From Lunatibacter salilacus (GTDB taxonomy: Bacteria; Bacteroidota; Bacteroidia; Cytophagales; Cyclobacteriaceae): DNA of 64,000 nucleotides. A program made the position numbers and the translations under genes. Below are positions 39,330-46,703 of this stretch, in pieces. Location of the stretch: positions 124,001-188,000 of the forward strand of contig NZ_VOLC01000013.1 of assembly GCF_009797935.1 (NCBI RefSeq), read 5' to 3'. Numbering within the stretch: the stretch's first letter is position 1; every line of letters starts with the position of its first letter. The notes below the pieces were generated by a model that searched no databases, was not told the DNA's origin, and saw nothing but the letters and a program-made list of their open reading frames with translations.

Positions 39330-40601
39330 ATGAGCGATAATACTAAATTAACGGGCATAAATAACCGTGGGACAGGTTCTACATCTGTTGGCCCAAGTCG
39401 CATAGCCACGATTCCCCCTCGTCCTGCTGATTATGAAGAGGTAGTCAATACAGGACAGGTGATGGGGATGGAGGCCGCCCACGTCCTTATGCCTTCCTCA
39501 GCGAAGGAATTTATGGCTCGTGCTCGATCAAAACACCAATTTCTTATTAATTACAGTGACCGTCTTTTGGCAGATTCGGAATTAGGCTTACTCGAAGCTC
39601 AAAGCATGACTGCGGGCACGCTTCTCAATATGGAAAAAGAATTGGAGAGGCGGCTGAATGAGCCATACGGTTTGTCCCAATTCATAGGAGTTGCCTGGCC
39701 AGAAACTGATCCTCTTGCAGGTTTGGTAGAATCTGCATATCCATTCTCTCATTCGGATAGATGGCAAGAGTACGTCAATCGCTTTCAAAAGGCATGGTCG
39801 CTGGAAAAGGAACGTGGTCAGCGGCTAAAACCTAGACCAAGCGTTCCGGAACTAATTTTAAAGGCGCCGGAGGTAGATGCCAAACCGATAGAAGATGCAA
39901 TAAGAGGCCTCCCTAATAGAGGATTGGGACCTGAGAAAGTATTAGACCCAGAGATTAAAGGCAGCAGGAAACCAGAAAGTGACCTGCCTAATTATGGATC
40001 CATAATCGCTGATGCTGCCTTGGCTTTAATCGGCGAGGCTGCTTCAGGAAATGCAGCTTTGGCAGCAGGCCTGGCAGCTCCTGCTATATCTGTCGTATTT
40101 TACTTTATAGGCCAGGGGCAGGCTGTTCAAAAGCAGCACAGGAATGCTTACGTTTCTGGAGTTAAACAAGGTGCTAAGAGATGGGTAGATTCATTATGGT
40201 CCTTGCAGGCAAAACAGGAAAGGGGAAAACGACCAGTTGCCAAAGTGCAATTCAACGTAGCGGTTCATATGGCAATTGAAACAGATTGGTGTAAACAAAA
40301 CCCCAGTTGCTGGCTAAACAAAAATATAACAAATGTTGCTCCGGCAGTACCTGGTAAAATTAAAGAAACTAAGCTAAAAGCGTTTCAGACAAGTTTTGAA
40401 AAGATGAATCAAGTAGTTAGGGATTTTGAGAAAGACTATTTGACTGAATTGTGGGATCTAGTGCCAAAGGAGCTTCAAAAACTCTCGTACCAGGGTAAAT
40501 TCTCTGAAATAGTCAACAGATTGTACCTCAAGCATGTAGGTGCTGCGCGCTTAAAGCACATGCAGGAGGTCCAAACGTCAATAGTAGACAGGCTTAAGTG
40601 A
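39330..40601 (+). CDS. 423-residue protein with a long Ala/Gly-rich hydrophobic hairpin
   Basis: No family recognised. The N-terminal half is soluble and helical (HVLMPSSAKEFMARARSKHQ, and LLNMEKELERRLNEP). At about residues 219-267 there is a hydrophobic segment able to form a helical hairpin (ADAALALIGEAASGNAALAA, then GLAAPAISVVFYFIGQG). The C-terminal part is basic and amphipathic. Such a hairpin inside a soluble protein is typical of translocated or pore-forming proteins, so this could be an effector or translocator of the cassette; that is inference. It lies 75 bases after the 1269-residue gene, same strand, probably one operon. Confidence 0.78.
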   Translation: MSDNTKLTGINNRGTGSTSVGPSRIATIPPRPADYEEVVNTGQVMGMEAAHVLMPSSAKEFMARARSKHQFLINYSDRLLADSELGLLEAQSMTAGTLLNMEKELERRLNEPYGLSQFIGVAWPETDPLAGLVESAYPFSHSDRWQEYVNRFQKAWSLEKERGQRLKPRPSVPELILKAPEVDAKPIEDAIRGLPNRGLGPEKVLDPEIKGSRKPESDLPNYGSIIADAALALIGEAASGNAALAAGLAAPAISVVFYFIGQGQAVQKQHRNAYVSGVKQGAKRWVDSLWSLQAKQERGKRPVAKVQFNVAVHMAIETDWCKQNPSCWLNKNITNVAPAVPGKIKETKLKAFQTSFEKMNQVVRDFEKDYLTELWDLVPKELQKLSYQGKFSEIVNRLYLKHVGAARLKHMQEVQTSIVDRLK

Positions 40602-40610
40602 AAGCATGAA

Positions 40611-40778
40611 ATGAAAATTGAAACTGCACTCCAGGTATATAATTTTAAAAAGGCAAAAAAACTAACTAAGTCGCTAACTCATGTTGTGGGAGGCCACTTT
40701 ACAAACAGAGTTCGTGATTATGTCAAAAATCGAACATTTAAAAAAATATCGGAACTTCAAGTTATTATGGCTGAATAG
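40611..40778 (+). CDS. small basic protein, 55 residues, uncertain
   Basis: An open frame beginning nine bases after the 423-residue gene: MKIETALQVYNFKKAKKLTK, then a Lys/Arg-rich C-terminal half. An overlapping frame at 40681-40872 encodes 63 residues (internal Met at MSKIEHLKKYRNFK) and is an equal candidate. Neither is recognised, and at most one is likely to be real. The spacing to the gene upstream favours this one slightly. Confidence 0.3.
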   Translation: MKIETALQVYNFKKAKKLTKSLTHVVGGHFTNRVRDYVKNRTFKKISELQVIMAE

Positions 40779-41155
40779 TCATAAATTATTTATGCTCTCA
40801 AAAGAGCACCAGGCAAATCAAAGAGACTTGCTATCCCTGTTTCTCGAACAAGAATTTGATAACCTTCGGTGAATTACACATTAAACCAACATACCACAAT
40901 ATAAGAGATCTGCGTAAGTTAAAATAGATTAACAGGCTTTGATAATATCCAACCCTTATGAATAGAAAAAATGTGGGGAAAATGTTTGTCATTAAAAATA
41001 TTCTTGAAAAGATTATTATAAATCAAAACTTTGTGTCGTCCATCAATTCATATAAGTCACTTGGATTCTCAAGACCATTCAATATATTCTTTTCCGCTCA
41101 CCTTACAACTATTCAGACTTCTCTATATATTCTCAGAAAATATAATAGAATTAAC

Positions 41156-42295
41156 ATGAAAGAAATCCAGCATAACTATCAATTAGATGAGCATCCTGAG
41201 CAATCCCTGGAGCTATGGAAATGGTTTACCGATGATGCTGCCAAAATAAAGGACAGGATGTGGACCATGGCTACCTTTTTTTATACCCTATTGGGTGGAT
41301 TATTGGGTTTCATTGGAAAAGAATTTCTGGCAGATGACATGGGCATAAAAAACCCTTCCCTGGTTTTATTAACAGGTTTTTTAGGCTGCATACTCAGTGG
41401 CTATGGAATGTATATGATCCGCTCTTACGGCTTTCATATCCGCAGCGGATGGAACCGGGCCAATTATATCCGCTTCCACATTCAAGGGCTCAATAAAATC
41501 TGGGACTATGGTGATCCTAAAGCAACCCTTGTAGAGGGGGATTCCAAAAGCAATAACAATAAATGTTTTTTAAACAACAAACCAGACCATACTCTTCCCC
41601 CTGAGGCCAAAAGATTGATACTATTAATGGGATTTTTCTTCCTTATTTATGCAGGCATATTCCTGCTGGTTCAAATTCAAAGCCAAAAAACATATTTAAT
41701 CATGGAAACACATGCAATAATCAATACAATAATAGCCGCCACCATACCCCTTTTAATTTTGTACTTCGGTCATCGCCTGGATAAACGAAAAAGGGAAGAA
41801 CAGGAAGCAAAACAGGCGGAGCAGGACAAAATTGAACGAAAACACAAAGCCCGAATACAATTTGAACTAGCAGCAACTTTTTTGGGTCCGCAAGCCGGCC
41901 ACTACATCGCTGAAGTGACAATAATTCTGCATAATAAAGGGCTAGTCAGAAATATGATCGACGACCTCCATTTGAAAATTCTGGGAATTAAACAGGATGC
42001 AAAAATAGTATTGCTTAAGGGTGAAGACCACCCGCAGGTCATCGACCGGCAAGATGAGCAGAAGGCTATCGACCAGATTGCCAAATTCCCGGAAACGTTT
42101 GTTGATACAAACATACTGGAAAATAAGGGGTCTTTTTTTGTAGAACCAGGTGTCGTACAGCAGTTCACCTATGTCGCCAGGATTCCCGCGAACATTCGAT
42201 TCATTTTTGTCCGCTCCAAATTTAAGTATCACAAGGATTCCACACATAGTGCTCAGAAGGTTTTTGAGGTTAAACCTATGAAAGCACCAGATTAA
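41156..42295 (+). CDS. membrane protein of unknown function with two fused modules
   Basis: About 379 residues from ATG 41156; the frame is open back to an ATG at 40958, but that extension is AT-rich and of low complexity. Module one has three membrane segments (RMWTMATFFYTLLGGLLGFI, LVLLTGFLGCILSGYGMYMI, LILLMGFFFLIYAGIFLLVQ) with a soluble loop. Module two begins at a Met near 41702 with a fourth membrane helix (IINTIIAATIPLLILYF), a charged coiled coil (RKREEQEAKQAEQDKIERK) and a beta-rich C-terminal domain. Module two looks like small stand-alone one-helix proteins, so a fusion is likely. The function is unknown. Confidence 0.68.
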   Translation: MKEIQHNYQLDEHPEQSLELWKWFTDDAAKIKDRMWTMATFFYTLLGGLLGFIGKEFLADDMGIKNPSLVLLTGFLGCILSGYGMYMIRSYGFHIRSGWNRANYIRFHIQGLNKIWDYGDPKATLVEGDSKSNNNKCFLNNKPDHTLPPEAKRLILLMGFFFLIYAGIFLLVQIQSQKTYLIMETHAIINTIIAATIPLLILYFGHRLDKRKREEQEAKQAEQDKIERKHKARIQFELAATFLGPQAGHYIAEVTIILHNKGLVRNMIDDLHLKILGIKQDAKIVLLKGEDHPQVIDRQDEQKAIDQIAKFPETFVDTNILENKGSFFVEPGVVQQFTYVARIPANIRFIFVRSKFKYHKDSTHSAQKVFEVKPMKAPD

Positions 42296-42341
42296 AATCA
42301 AATAAATAATAGATGAACCCAATAAATTTTTCATAGGTCTG

Positions 42342-42476
42342 ATGGATTTCTTTTCCATCCTGTTACTGGGTGCTCTTCTCACCTATGTGATCAAGGATAA
42401 GGTTTATTATTACATCCAAGAAACTGAACAAGCCTTATCATGTGAGGAAATAGAAAAGGTATTTGCTCTTGGATAG
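42342..42476 (+). CDS. small one-helix membrane peptide, 44 residues, uncertain
   Basis: An open frame, MDFFSILLLGALLTYVIKDK followed by a charged tail, with one hydrophobic helix. It lies 47 bases after the larger membrane protein gene on the same strand. Small membrane peptides of this kind exist in mobile elements, but the frame could also be chance. No ribosome site is obvious. Confidence 0.3.
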   Translation: MDFFSILLLGALLTYVIKDKVYYYIQETEQALSCEEIEKVFALG

Positions 42477-42509
42477 ACCAGAACACTCGATAATCTTTCT
42501 GTTTGTCAG

Positions 42510-43418
42510 CTATCTGCTTGGACACTTTATATTTTTGATAGGAGTAAAATTCCTTGATGATTTTGCCTCATAAATTAGGTTTCCGCCACCAGAAATTAAC
42601 CTATCGATCTCGTTGGCTTTTAATGCCAATTTTGATTGGTGGAAAATGCCTTGGACGTTTCTGAGTTGCTCGATTCTTTTTGAGGAAAGGTTTTCTGCAG
42701 ATCTGATTTCTTTCACTCCTCTTATGATATCCTTTTTGATGTTATCCGAAGATGCGGACAGAATTTCACCCAAAACCCGGTAAACGCCTTCTTTAGACAA
42801 GCTGCAGTTATGATCAAGGCACAGTTTATTGATCAGTTCATTCAAGGTCCCGGGATCCCCCAGTAAAAAATCAAGGGCCAGCAGTTTTTCCGTTTTATCC
42901 AGTTTGTTTTCAAAGGTTTCGATCTTGGCATAATCTCGTTTCGTCCGCATATTTTCATAAAAATGGAGAGCAGCCTCTCTGTCAAGAAAATCCAGGGTTT
43001 CAAATTCCCGGAAATTGGCCAGTTTCTCCGTAGGATCGACATACTTGAGAAAAATGCCTGTCTCCCGAATATTCTTAAGGGTATTGCCAATCAGGTTATA
43101 AATAATCCCTGCCGTAATCCCTGAAAAAATAAGGGCCATGGGTACTTTTAATGTAACGTCAATCGTCAAAACCGAGAGGGCTAGCAAAAGGCTAAGAAAA
43201 GTAAGTATAATGGGATAGATTAAGGACAGGTAAATAAACCATTTTCTCCGCCGGATGAAGTGGGCGAAATCTTCAAAATGCTGTCTGTTACTGGAAAAAA
43301 TATGCCAGCCGTACCGATAGGCCAACATCCTTTCTTCCTCGGAGCTGCCATCAAAAAGAAGCAGGTATTCCCGCAGCTTATACAGCCATAAGGGCCTTTG
43401 TGGATCAAATTTTTCCAT
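42510..43418 (-). CDS. two-helix membrane protein coupled to the integrase gene
   Basis: A 302-residue protein of unknown family. It has a soluble N-terminus (LREYLLLFDGSSEEERMLAY), two close membrane helices at about residues 63-108 (FIYLSLIYPIILTFLSLLLA and VPMALIFSGITAGIIYNLIG), and a long helical cytoplasmic C-terminal part. It starts 20 bases after the integrase stop on the same strand, so the two are probably cotranscribed. It might be a defence or maintenance gene of the element, but the sequence gives no direct clue. Confidence 0.65.
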   Translation of the reverse strand: MEKFDPQRPLWLYKLREYLLLFDGSSEEERMLAYRYGWHIFSSNRQHFEDFAHFIRRRKWFIYLSLIYPIILTFLSLLLALSVLTIDVTLKVPMALIFSGITAGIIYNLIGNTLKNIRETGIFLKYVDPTEKLANFREFETLDFLDREAALHFYENMRTKRDYAKIETFENKLDKTEKLLALDFLLGDPGTLNELINKLCLDHNCSLSKEGVYRVLGEILSASSDNIKKDIIRGVKEIRSAENLSSKRIEQLRNVQGIFHQSKLALKANEIDRLISGGGNLIYEAKSSRNFTPIKNIKCPSR

Positions 43419-43437
43419 GGCATAATTATTTACTATC

Positions 43438-44757
43438 TCATACAGGAGCTCCCCAGGCTTTCTGCATCTCGTTTCTTTTTCTTTCTTCAGTAACTTTCAC
43501 ATAGCGTTGAAAGCTTTTGTAATCCGCATGGCCTGTTATTTTCATCACGGTCTCTGCAGGAATCCCTTTTTCCAGGGAGAGTGTGGCAAAGGTTTTTCGT
43601 CCGGTGTGTGCGCTGATTACCTCATACTTCCGGTATATAGTGGACTGTTTGGTAGCTCCTTTGTACCGGATGATTTCAATCGGATCATCAATCCCAGCCA
43701 GCTTGCATAGCTCTTTGATGTATTTGTTGAATTTTTGGTTGGAGATCATGGGAATGGGGCTGGCCAAATCAATATATTTTTCTAAAATGGCTTTGGAATA
43801 ACTGTTCAAAGGTACAATGGAATGCTCCTTGGTCTTTTTGATGGTAAGACGAATTTCCATTTCCTTTATATGTTCTCTTCTTAGTTGCTGTAGGTCGGAA
43901 AACCTGAAACCCGTCACACAGCTGAAACAAAACACATCTCGGACCTGATCCAAACGCTTATTCAAGGTTAGGTTGAAATTAAAAAGCAGGTCCAACTCTT
44001 CCTGAGTTAATGCAATGACCTCAAGCTTATCCTTTTTAATGGAAAAATCCTTGAAGCCGTCATTGACTTTTATACCTTGTCTTTTGGCATATCCGAGAAA
44101 GGTTTTGAGCGTACTCAGCTGCTTCCCAATCGTAATATTATTCAAGGTTTTGAGTGTGCCAGTGGTTTCATGTCTCTCCTCCCACCCTATTAAAAAATTT
44201 TGGAAGGCATGCATAAAGGAATAATCGATTTTATCAAACCGGATATTAGTCTTTGTTTTAATTTGGTAGTTTTTTAAATGCTTTTTTAATGATTTGTATA
44301 CGACAAGACTTCCCTTCACCCTCGTTAGTTTATGTTCTACAATGTAACGGTCAATAAAATCATAAACGAGATTGGAAGGGTCTTCCTTTTTTGTCTTAAC
44401 TGTGACAGATCCTTTCAATGCTTCGACAATCATATCCGCACTGTAGGAAATCCCCTCATACAAAAATTTCGATTCCAAGGTTTTAATCTTGTTTACCATG
44501 GAGAATAACTCCTCCTGATACTGTGTTAACTGGTTCTTGGTAGTGATACCTCCATAAAGTTTCTGTAGGTTTGTTTTCTGTTTTTGGGTAAGGTTGACGA
44601 TTTTCTGATTATCATTATCCCAAAGCTCCGGTTGGAGTTTTACCCCGGTACCCACTTTCCGTCGTTGTCCTGAAACCCGGATAATCAGCATCAGGGGATG
44701 CTCTCCTTTCCGGTTAACTTTATCCTGTCTTAGCTCAAAACGCAAAGTTGCTTCCAT
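43438..44757 (-). CDS. tyrosine recombinase (integrase) of the element
   Basis: A 439-residue site-specific integrase of the Bacteroidota type. An N-terminal arm-binding domain (RVSGQRRKVGTGVKLQPELW) is followed by a SAM-like core-binding domain (about 130-225) and the catalytic domain. The catalytic residues are all present: R285 (CVTGFRFSDL), H384 and R387 (SAHTGRKTFATL), H410 (ITGHADY) and Y419 (FQRYVKV). It should integrate and excise the element at the tRNA-Ser core. It reads away from the right attachment site, 175 bases from it; the tRNA is at the other end. Confidence 0.93.
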   Translation of the reverse strand: MEATLRFELRQDKVNRKGEHPLMLIIRVSGQRRKVGTGVKLQPELWDNDNQKIVNLTQKQKTNLQKLYGGITTKNQLTQYQEELFSMVNKIKTLESKFLYEGISYSADMIVEALKGSVTVKTKKEDPSNLVYDFIDRYIVEHKLTRVKGSLVVYKSLKKHLKNYQIKTKTNIRFDKIDYSFMHAFQNFLIGWEERHETTGTLKTLNNITIGKQLSTLKTFLGYAKRQGIKVNDGFKDFSIKKDKLEVIALTQEELDLLFNFNLTLNKRLDQVRDVFCFSCVTGFRFSDLQQLRREHIKEMEIRLTIKKTKEHSIVPLNSYSKAILEKYIDLASPIPMISNQKFNKYIKELCKLAGIDDPIEIIRYKGATKQSTIYRKYEVISAHTGRKTFATLSLEKGIPAETVMKITGHADYKSFQRYVKVTEERKRNEMQKAWGAPV

Positions 44758-44803
44758 CCTTCATCCATCAATTGAAGTATAAAGGTAAGCAATTTAAAAA
44801 AAA

Positions 44804-44824
44804 GGGGGGTTATTTGGGGGGCTA
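44804..44824 (+). repeat. sub-terminal G6 repeat, right copy
   Basis: GGGGGGTTATTTGGGGGG followed by CTA, matching the left copy at 33022-33042 in orientation and spacing. It lies 46 bases upstream of the integrase ATG and 107 bases inside the right core site, where it could serve both as recombination arm site and as operator of the integrase gene. An AT-rich stretch with repeated ATATATAC/CGTATATAC lies at 44871-44896. Confidence 0.6.
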
Positions 44825-44931
44825 AAATATTGATCAAATATGCATAAAACTGGTCATCACTCCAAATCCTATATATACATATATACGTATATACGATATT
44901 TTAAGGCACTTTTTACAAGATATACACCATA

Positions 44932-44954
44932 GGTTCGAATCCCTCCTCCTCTGC
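44932..44954 (+). repeat. right attachment site (23-bp copy of the tRNA-Ser 3' end)
   Basis: An exact copy of the 23 bases at 32944-32966. It is not part of a tRNA: the bases before it do not form the anticodon or D arms. It marks the right boundary of the element. Confidence 0.93.
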
Positions 44955-44959
44955 ATTGA

Positions 44960-44989
44960 AATAACCGGGCATTGCCTGGCTATTTTTAT
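44960..44989 (+). terminator. ancestral tRNA-Ser terminator, now separated from the tRNA
   Basis: An 11-position stem, AATAACCGGGC (44960-44970) with GCCTGGCTATT (44974-44984), has one mismatch and one G-U pair, a 3-base loop and a T run. It follows the right attachment core by five bases, where the terminator of an uninterrupted tRNA-Ser gene would be. Confidence 0.65.
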
Positions 44990-45006
44990 TTCGAGTCGTC
45001 GGGGCC

Positions 45007-45066
45007 ACCCTGCAACCTGGCCCCTCGCTTAAACCAACCCTGCATTCCGGCCCGTCGCTAAAGTAG
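45007..45066 (+). repeat. two tandem copies of a 30-bp GC-rich unit
   Basis: Copy one (45007-45036) and copy two (45037-45066) share ACCCTGCA, GGCCC, TCGCT and AAA at the same spacing, with differences between these blocks. The GC content is high for this neighbourhood. The origin is unknown. Confidence 0.6.
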
Positions 45067-45088
45067 TCCAAAGGGACTAATCCTTTCC

Positions 45089-45112
45089 GCTCCGTCCTAA
45101 CGGAGCTTTTTT
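45089..45112 (+). terminator. hairpin with T run, orphan terminator
   Basis: GCTCCGT (45089-45095) pairs with ACGGAGC (45100-45106) across four bases and is followed by six T. A second hairpin, TAGTCC with GGACTA (45064-45079), is just before it. No intact gene ends here, so it may be a leftover of a deleted gene. Confidence 0.5.
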
Positions 45113-45208
45113 AACGCTCGGTCATCACCTACTCTGCTGGACTAATCGCAAACCAACTGAATTAATGTTTCCCCTCTCCTTCTGAATAGTAACCTCATAA
45201 TTCAAATT

Positions 45209-45550
45209 TTGCTACATTTGCTTAAACAAAATCAAACGTTTAGCACCAATTGTAAAGTCAATTCCTCTGCTAGGAAAATTCGGCTCTCGGATTATTTCCC
45301 CAATGCAATTTCTTGGGAGGTAGATTTAAATAAACTTGATTACAGAAAGGACATCGATTTTGTCATTTCAAGGGTGCTGGATTGGGGGGATTACAATAAT
45401 GCCTGGGATAATTTAGAATTATTATATTCCTGAACACTTGATTAAATACTACTGTGTACATCAGGCGCAGATTTTTGGCAATGAAAACATTGAGAAGCTG
45501 GCCAACAATTCGGCCTGAACCCAGAACAGTTTCCGAGATACGTCTAGTAA
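45209..45550 (+). pseudogene. decayed small gene, possibly DUF6922-like antitoxin
   Basis: The first frame (45209-45433) contains ISWEVDLNKLDYRKDIDFVI and VLDWGDYNNAWDNLELLY, then stops. The reading continues in a second frame with PEHLIKYYCVHQAQIFGNEN and IEKLANN, and in a third with GLNPEQFPRYV. Two frameshifts therefore split what was one protein of about 110 residues. The start resembles DUF6922-type proteins paired with nucleotidyltransferase toxins, but the match is from memory and weak. No intact partner toxin follows; 45551-45868 holds only noncoding or unrecognised remnants. Confidence 0.6.
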
Positions 45551-45868
45551 ACCATGACAGTGCATGATGGAGTATCTGACTCTTTCTTAGTCCATATTCA
45601 AAACAAAAACTCTTCTGCTAATATTTTTGATAACATCGGAGCGATGGGATCAAGGTTGGCTTTGACTTAACCAAAGACCTTACCCCTTGTGTAACTTTAA
45701 CCGTGCAGGAGATAAAAGGAATTCCAGCAACAGAGTAAAAATTTAGCGGGCTTTTGAAATGTTTTTCTCTTTCGCTGACAATGGAATTCTGTTCCCAGGA
45801 CGGTAGAAAAATTTTGGACTATTGAAATAAACTTCGCTTTTGCTATATGCTTATTTCAAGGATTTCCT

Positions 45869-46288
45869 TTAAAGTTGAATGCTCAGATACCCTTGTTTTT
45901 GCATTTGTAGAATATACGTGAATGCATTATCCACTATCTCAAATTCATCAGGGATATCATTGGGGTTCACCTCAAAAGTTTTCAAGGCCATGTTGCACAC
46001 GATAAGTCTTACGTTGGCATTTTTGGCCTTCGCAATAAATTTTTTCATGGTTTCCTTATCGGTGAGTTCCTGAACGGTTTTTCCATAAATAATAGCCTGA
46101 AATTCACCGAATTTTTCAGCATCTTCTTTTGCAAGAGCTTCTGCGGTAGCTATGATGGGCTCAAGCTGAGCCATTGTTGATGTGGAAACTATATAATTGA
46201 ATTTTTCGGTATTTCTTGAGGTTTGTGCATTCACAGATGTTGTAAATAGCACCAAAAATATTATTGCAGCGTTTACTGAATTTTTCAT
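45869..46288 (-). CDS. secreted DsrE/DsrF-like protein
   Basis: A 139-residue protein with a signal peptide (MKNSVNAAIIFLVLFTTSVNAQ). The rest is a DsrE fold: FNYIVSTSTMAQLEPIIATA, then FQAIIYGKTVQELT, and LIVCNMALKTFEVNPNDIP, in which the single Cys sits at the position of the sulfur-carrying Cys of the family. Such periplasmic forms occur in Bacteroidota near sulfur and redox genes; the function is not established. A perfect palindrome lies about 175 bases upstream of the ATG. Confidence 0.82.
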   Translation of the reverse strand: MKNSVNAAIIFLVLFTTSVNAQTSRNTEKFNYIVSTSTMAQLEPIIATAEALAKEDAEKFGEFQAIIYGKTVQELTDKETMKKFIAKAKNANVRLIVCNMALKTFEVNPNDIPDEFEIVDNAFTYILQMQKQGYLSIQL

Positions 46289-46462
46289 AATTGTGAGTTT
46301 TAAAGTTCAATACTTAAATATCCTTTTTTCTGAAGTTGAAAACCTCAGGAAGTTTGGAATCCACAGCTATAAATTTTCCCAAGAAAACCTAGGCAGCAAA
46401 TATGGCTATGAAGAATTTTATAGCATTTAGGAAGCGAATATATGGTTTACCTTTTGGCTGGC

Positions 46463-46480
46463 ATGTAACTTTTGTTACAT
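46463..46480. promoter_or_regulatory. 18-bp palindrome, possible CRP/FNR-family site
   Basis: ATGTAAC, four T, GTTACAT: a perfect 7-bp inverted repeat with a 4-base spacer. The TGTnAC-N4-GTnACA layout is that of CRP/FNR-superfamily operators. It is upstream of the DsrE-like gene (minus strand). That it controls this gene is inference. Confidence 0.45.
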
Positions 46481-46500
46481 TGGGCAAAAGGAGATCTCGT

Positions 46501-46701
46501 TAAACAGTGCTTATTCTGAAGCCCCCCGCCCAAATCCGCACATAATTGATCCATGAAATGTGCCCCTAATTACAATCTTTCGTTCCATCGGAAGATACCA
46601 TACCGATCCAGGGATTTTCCTCATGGAATGAGAGACAATTTGACCAATGGGTTCACATTTTTTATATACCAGCTTGCAACAGTATGCCCTGCTTCGTGAA
46701 A
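46501..46701 (-). pseudogene. fragment of an FtsH-like M41 peptidase domain
   Basis: Read on the minus strand from 46701, the frame gives FHEAGHTVASWYIKNVNPLV, then KLSLIP, a stop, GKSLDRYGIF, another stop, and HFMDQLCADLGG. This follows the FtsH peptidase pattern HEAGH, ADPLVKVSIVPRGKSLG and DQLCAALGGRAAEE in order. The zinc motif HEAGH is intact, but two stops interrupt the frame and the AAA ATPase part is absent. It is a relic of about 65 codons, not a functional gene. Confidence 0.75.
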
Positions 46702-46703
46702 GG

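Larger units (their letters stand above)
32967..44954. mobile_element. integrative element in tRNA-Ser, about 12 kb
   Basis: The element lies between two perfect 23-bp copies of the tRNA-Ser 3' end (32944-32966 and 44932-44954). It carries a tyrosine recombinase gene at its right end, sub-terminal G-rich repeats at both ends, and cargo: a TcB/SpvB-like protein, a 1269-residue protein, a 423-residue protein and membrane proteins. No conjugation, relaxase or replication gene is visible, so it is an integrative but not self-transmissible element, or it moves with help. The intact catalytic residues of the integrase suggest it may still be mobile. Confidence 0.9.

Noticed and set aside
40681-40872. 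63-residue frame after the 423-residue gene
   Set aside because: It overlaps another small frame that starts closer to the upstream stop; kept only as an alternative.
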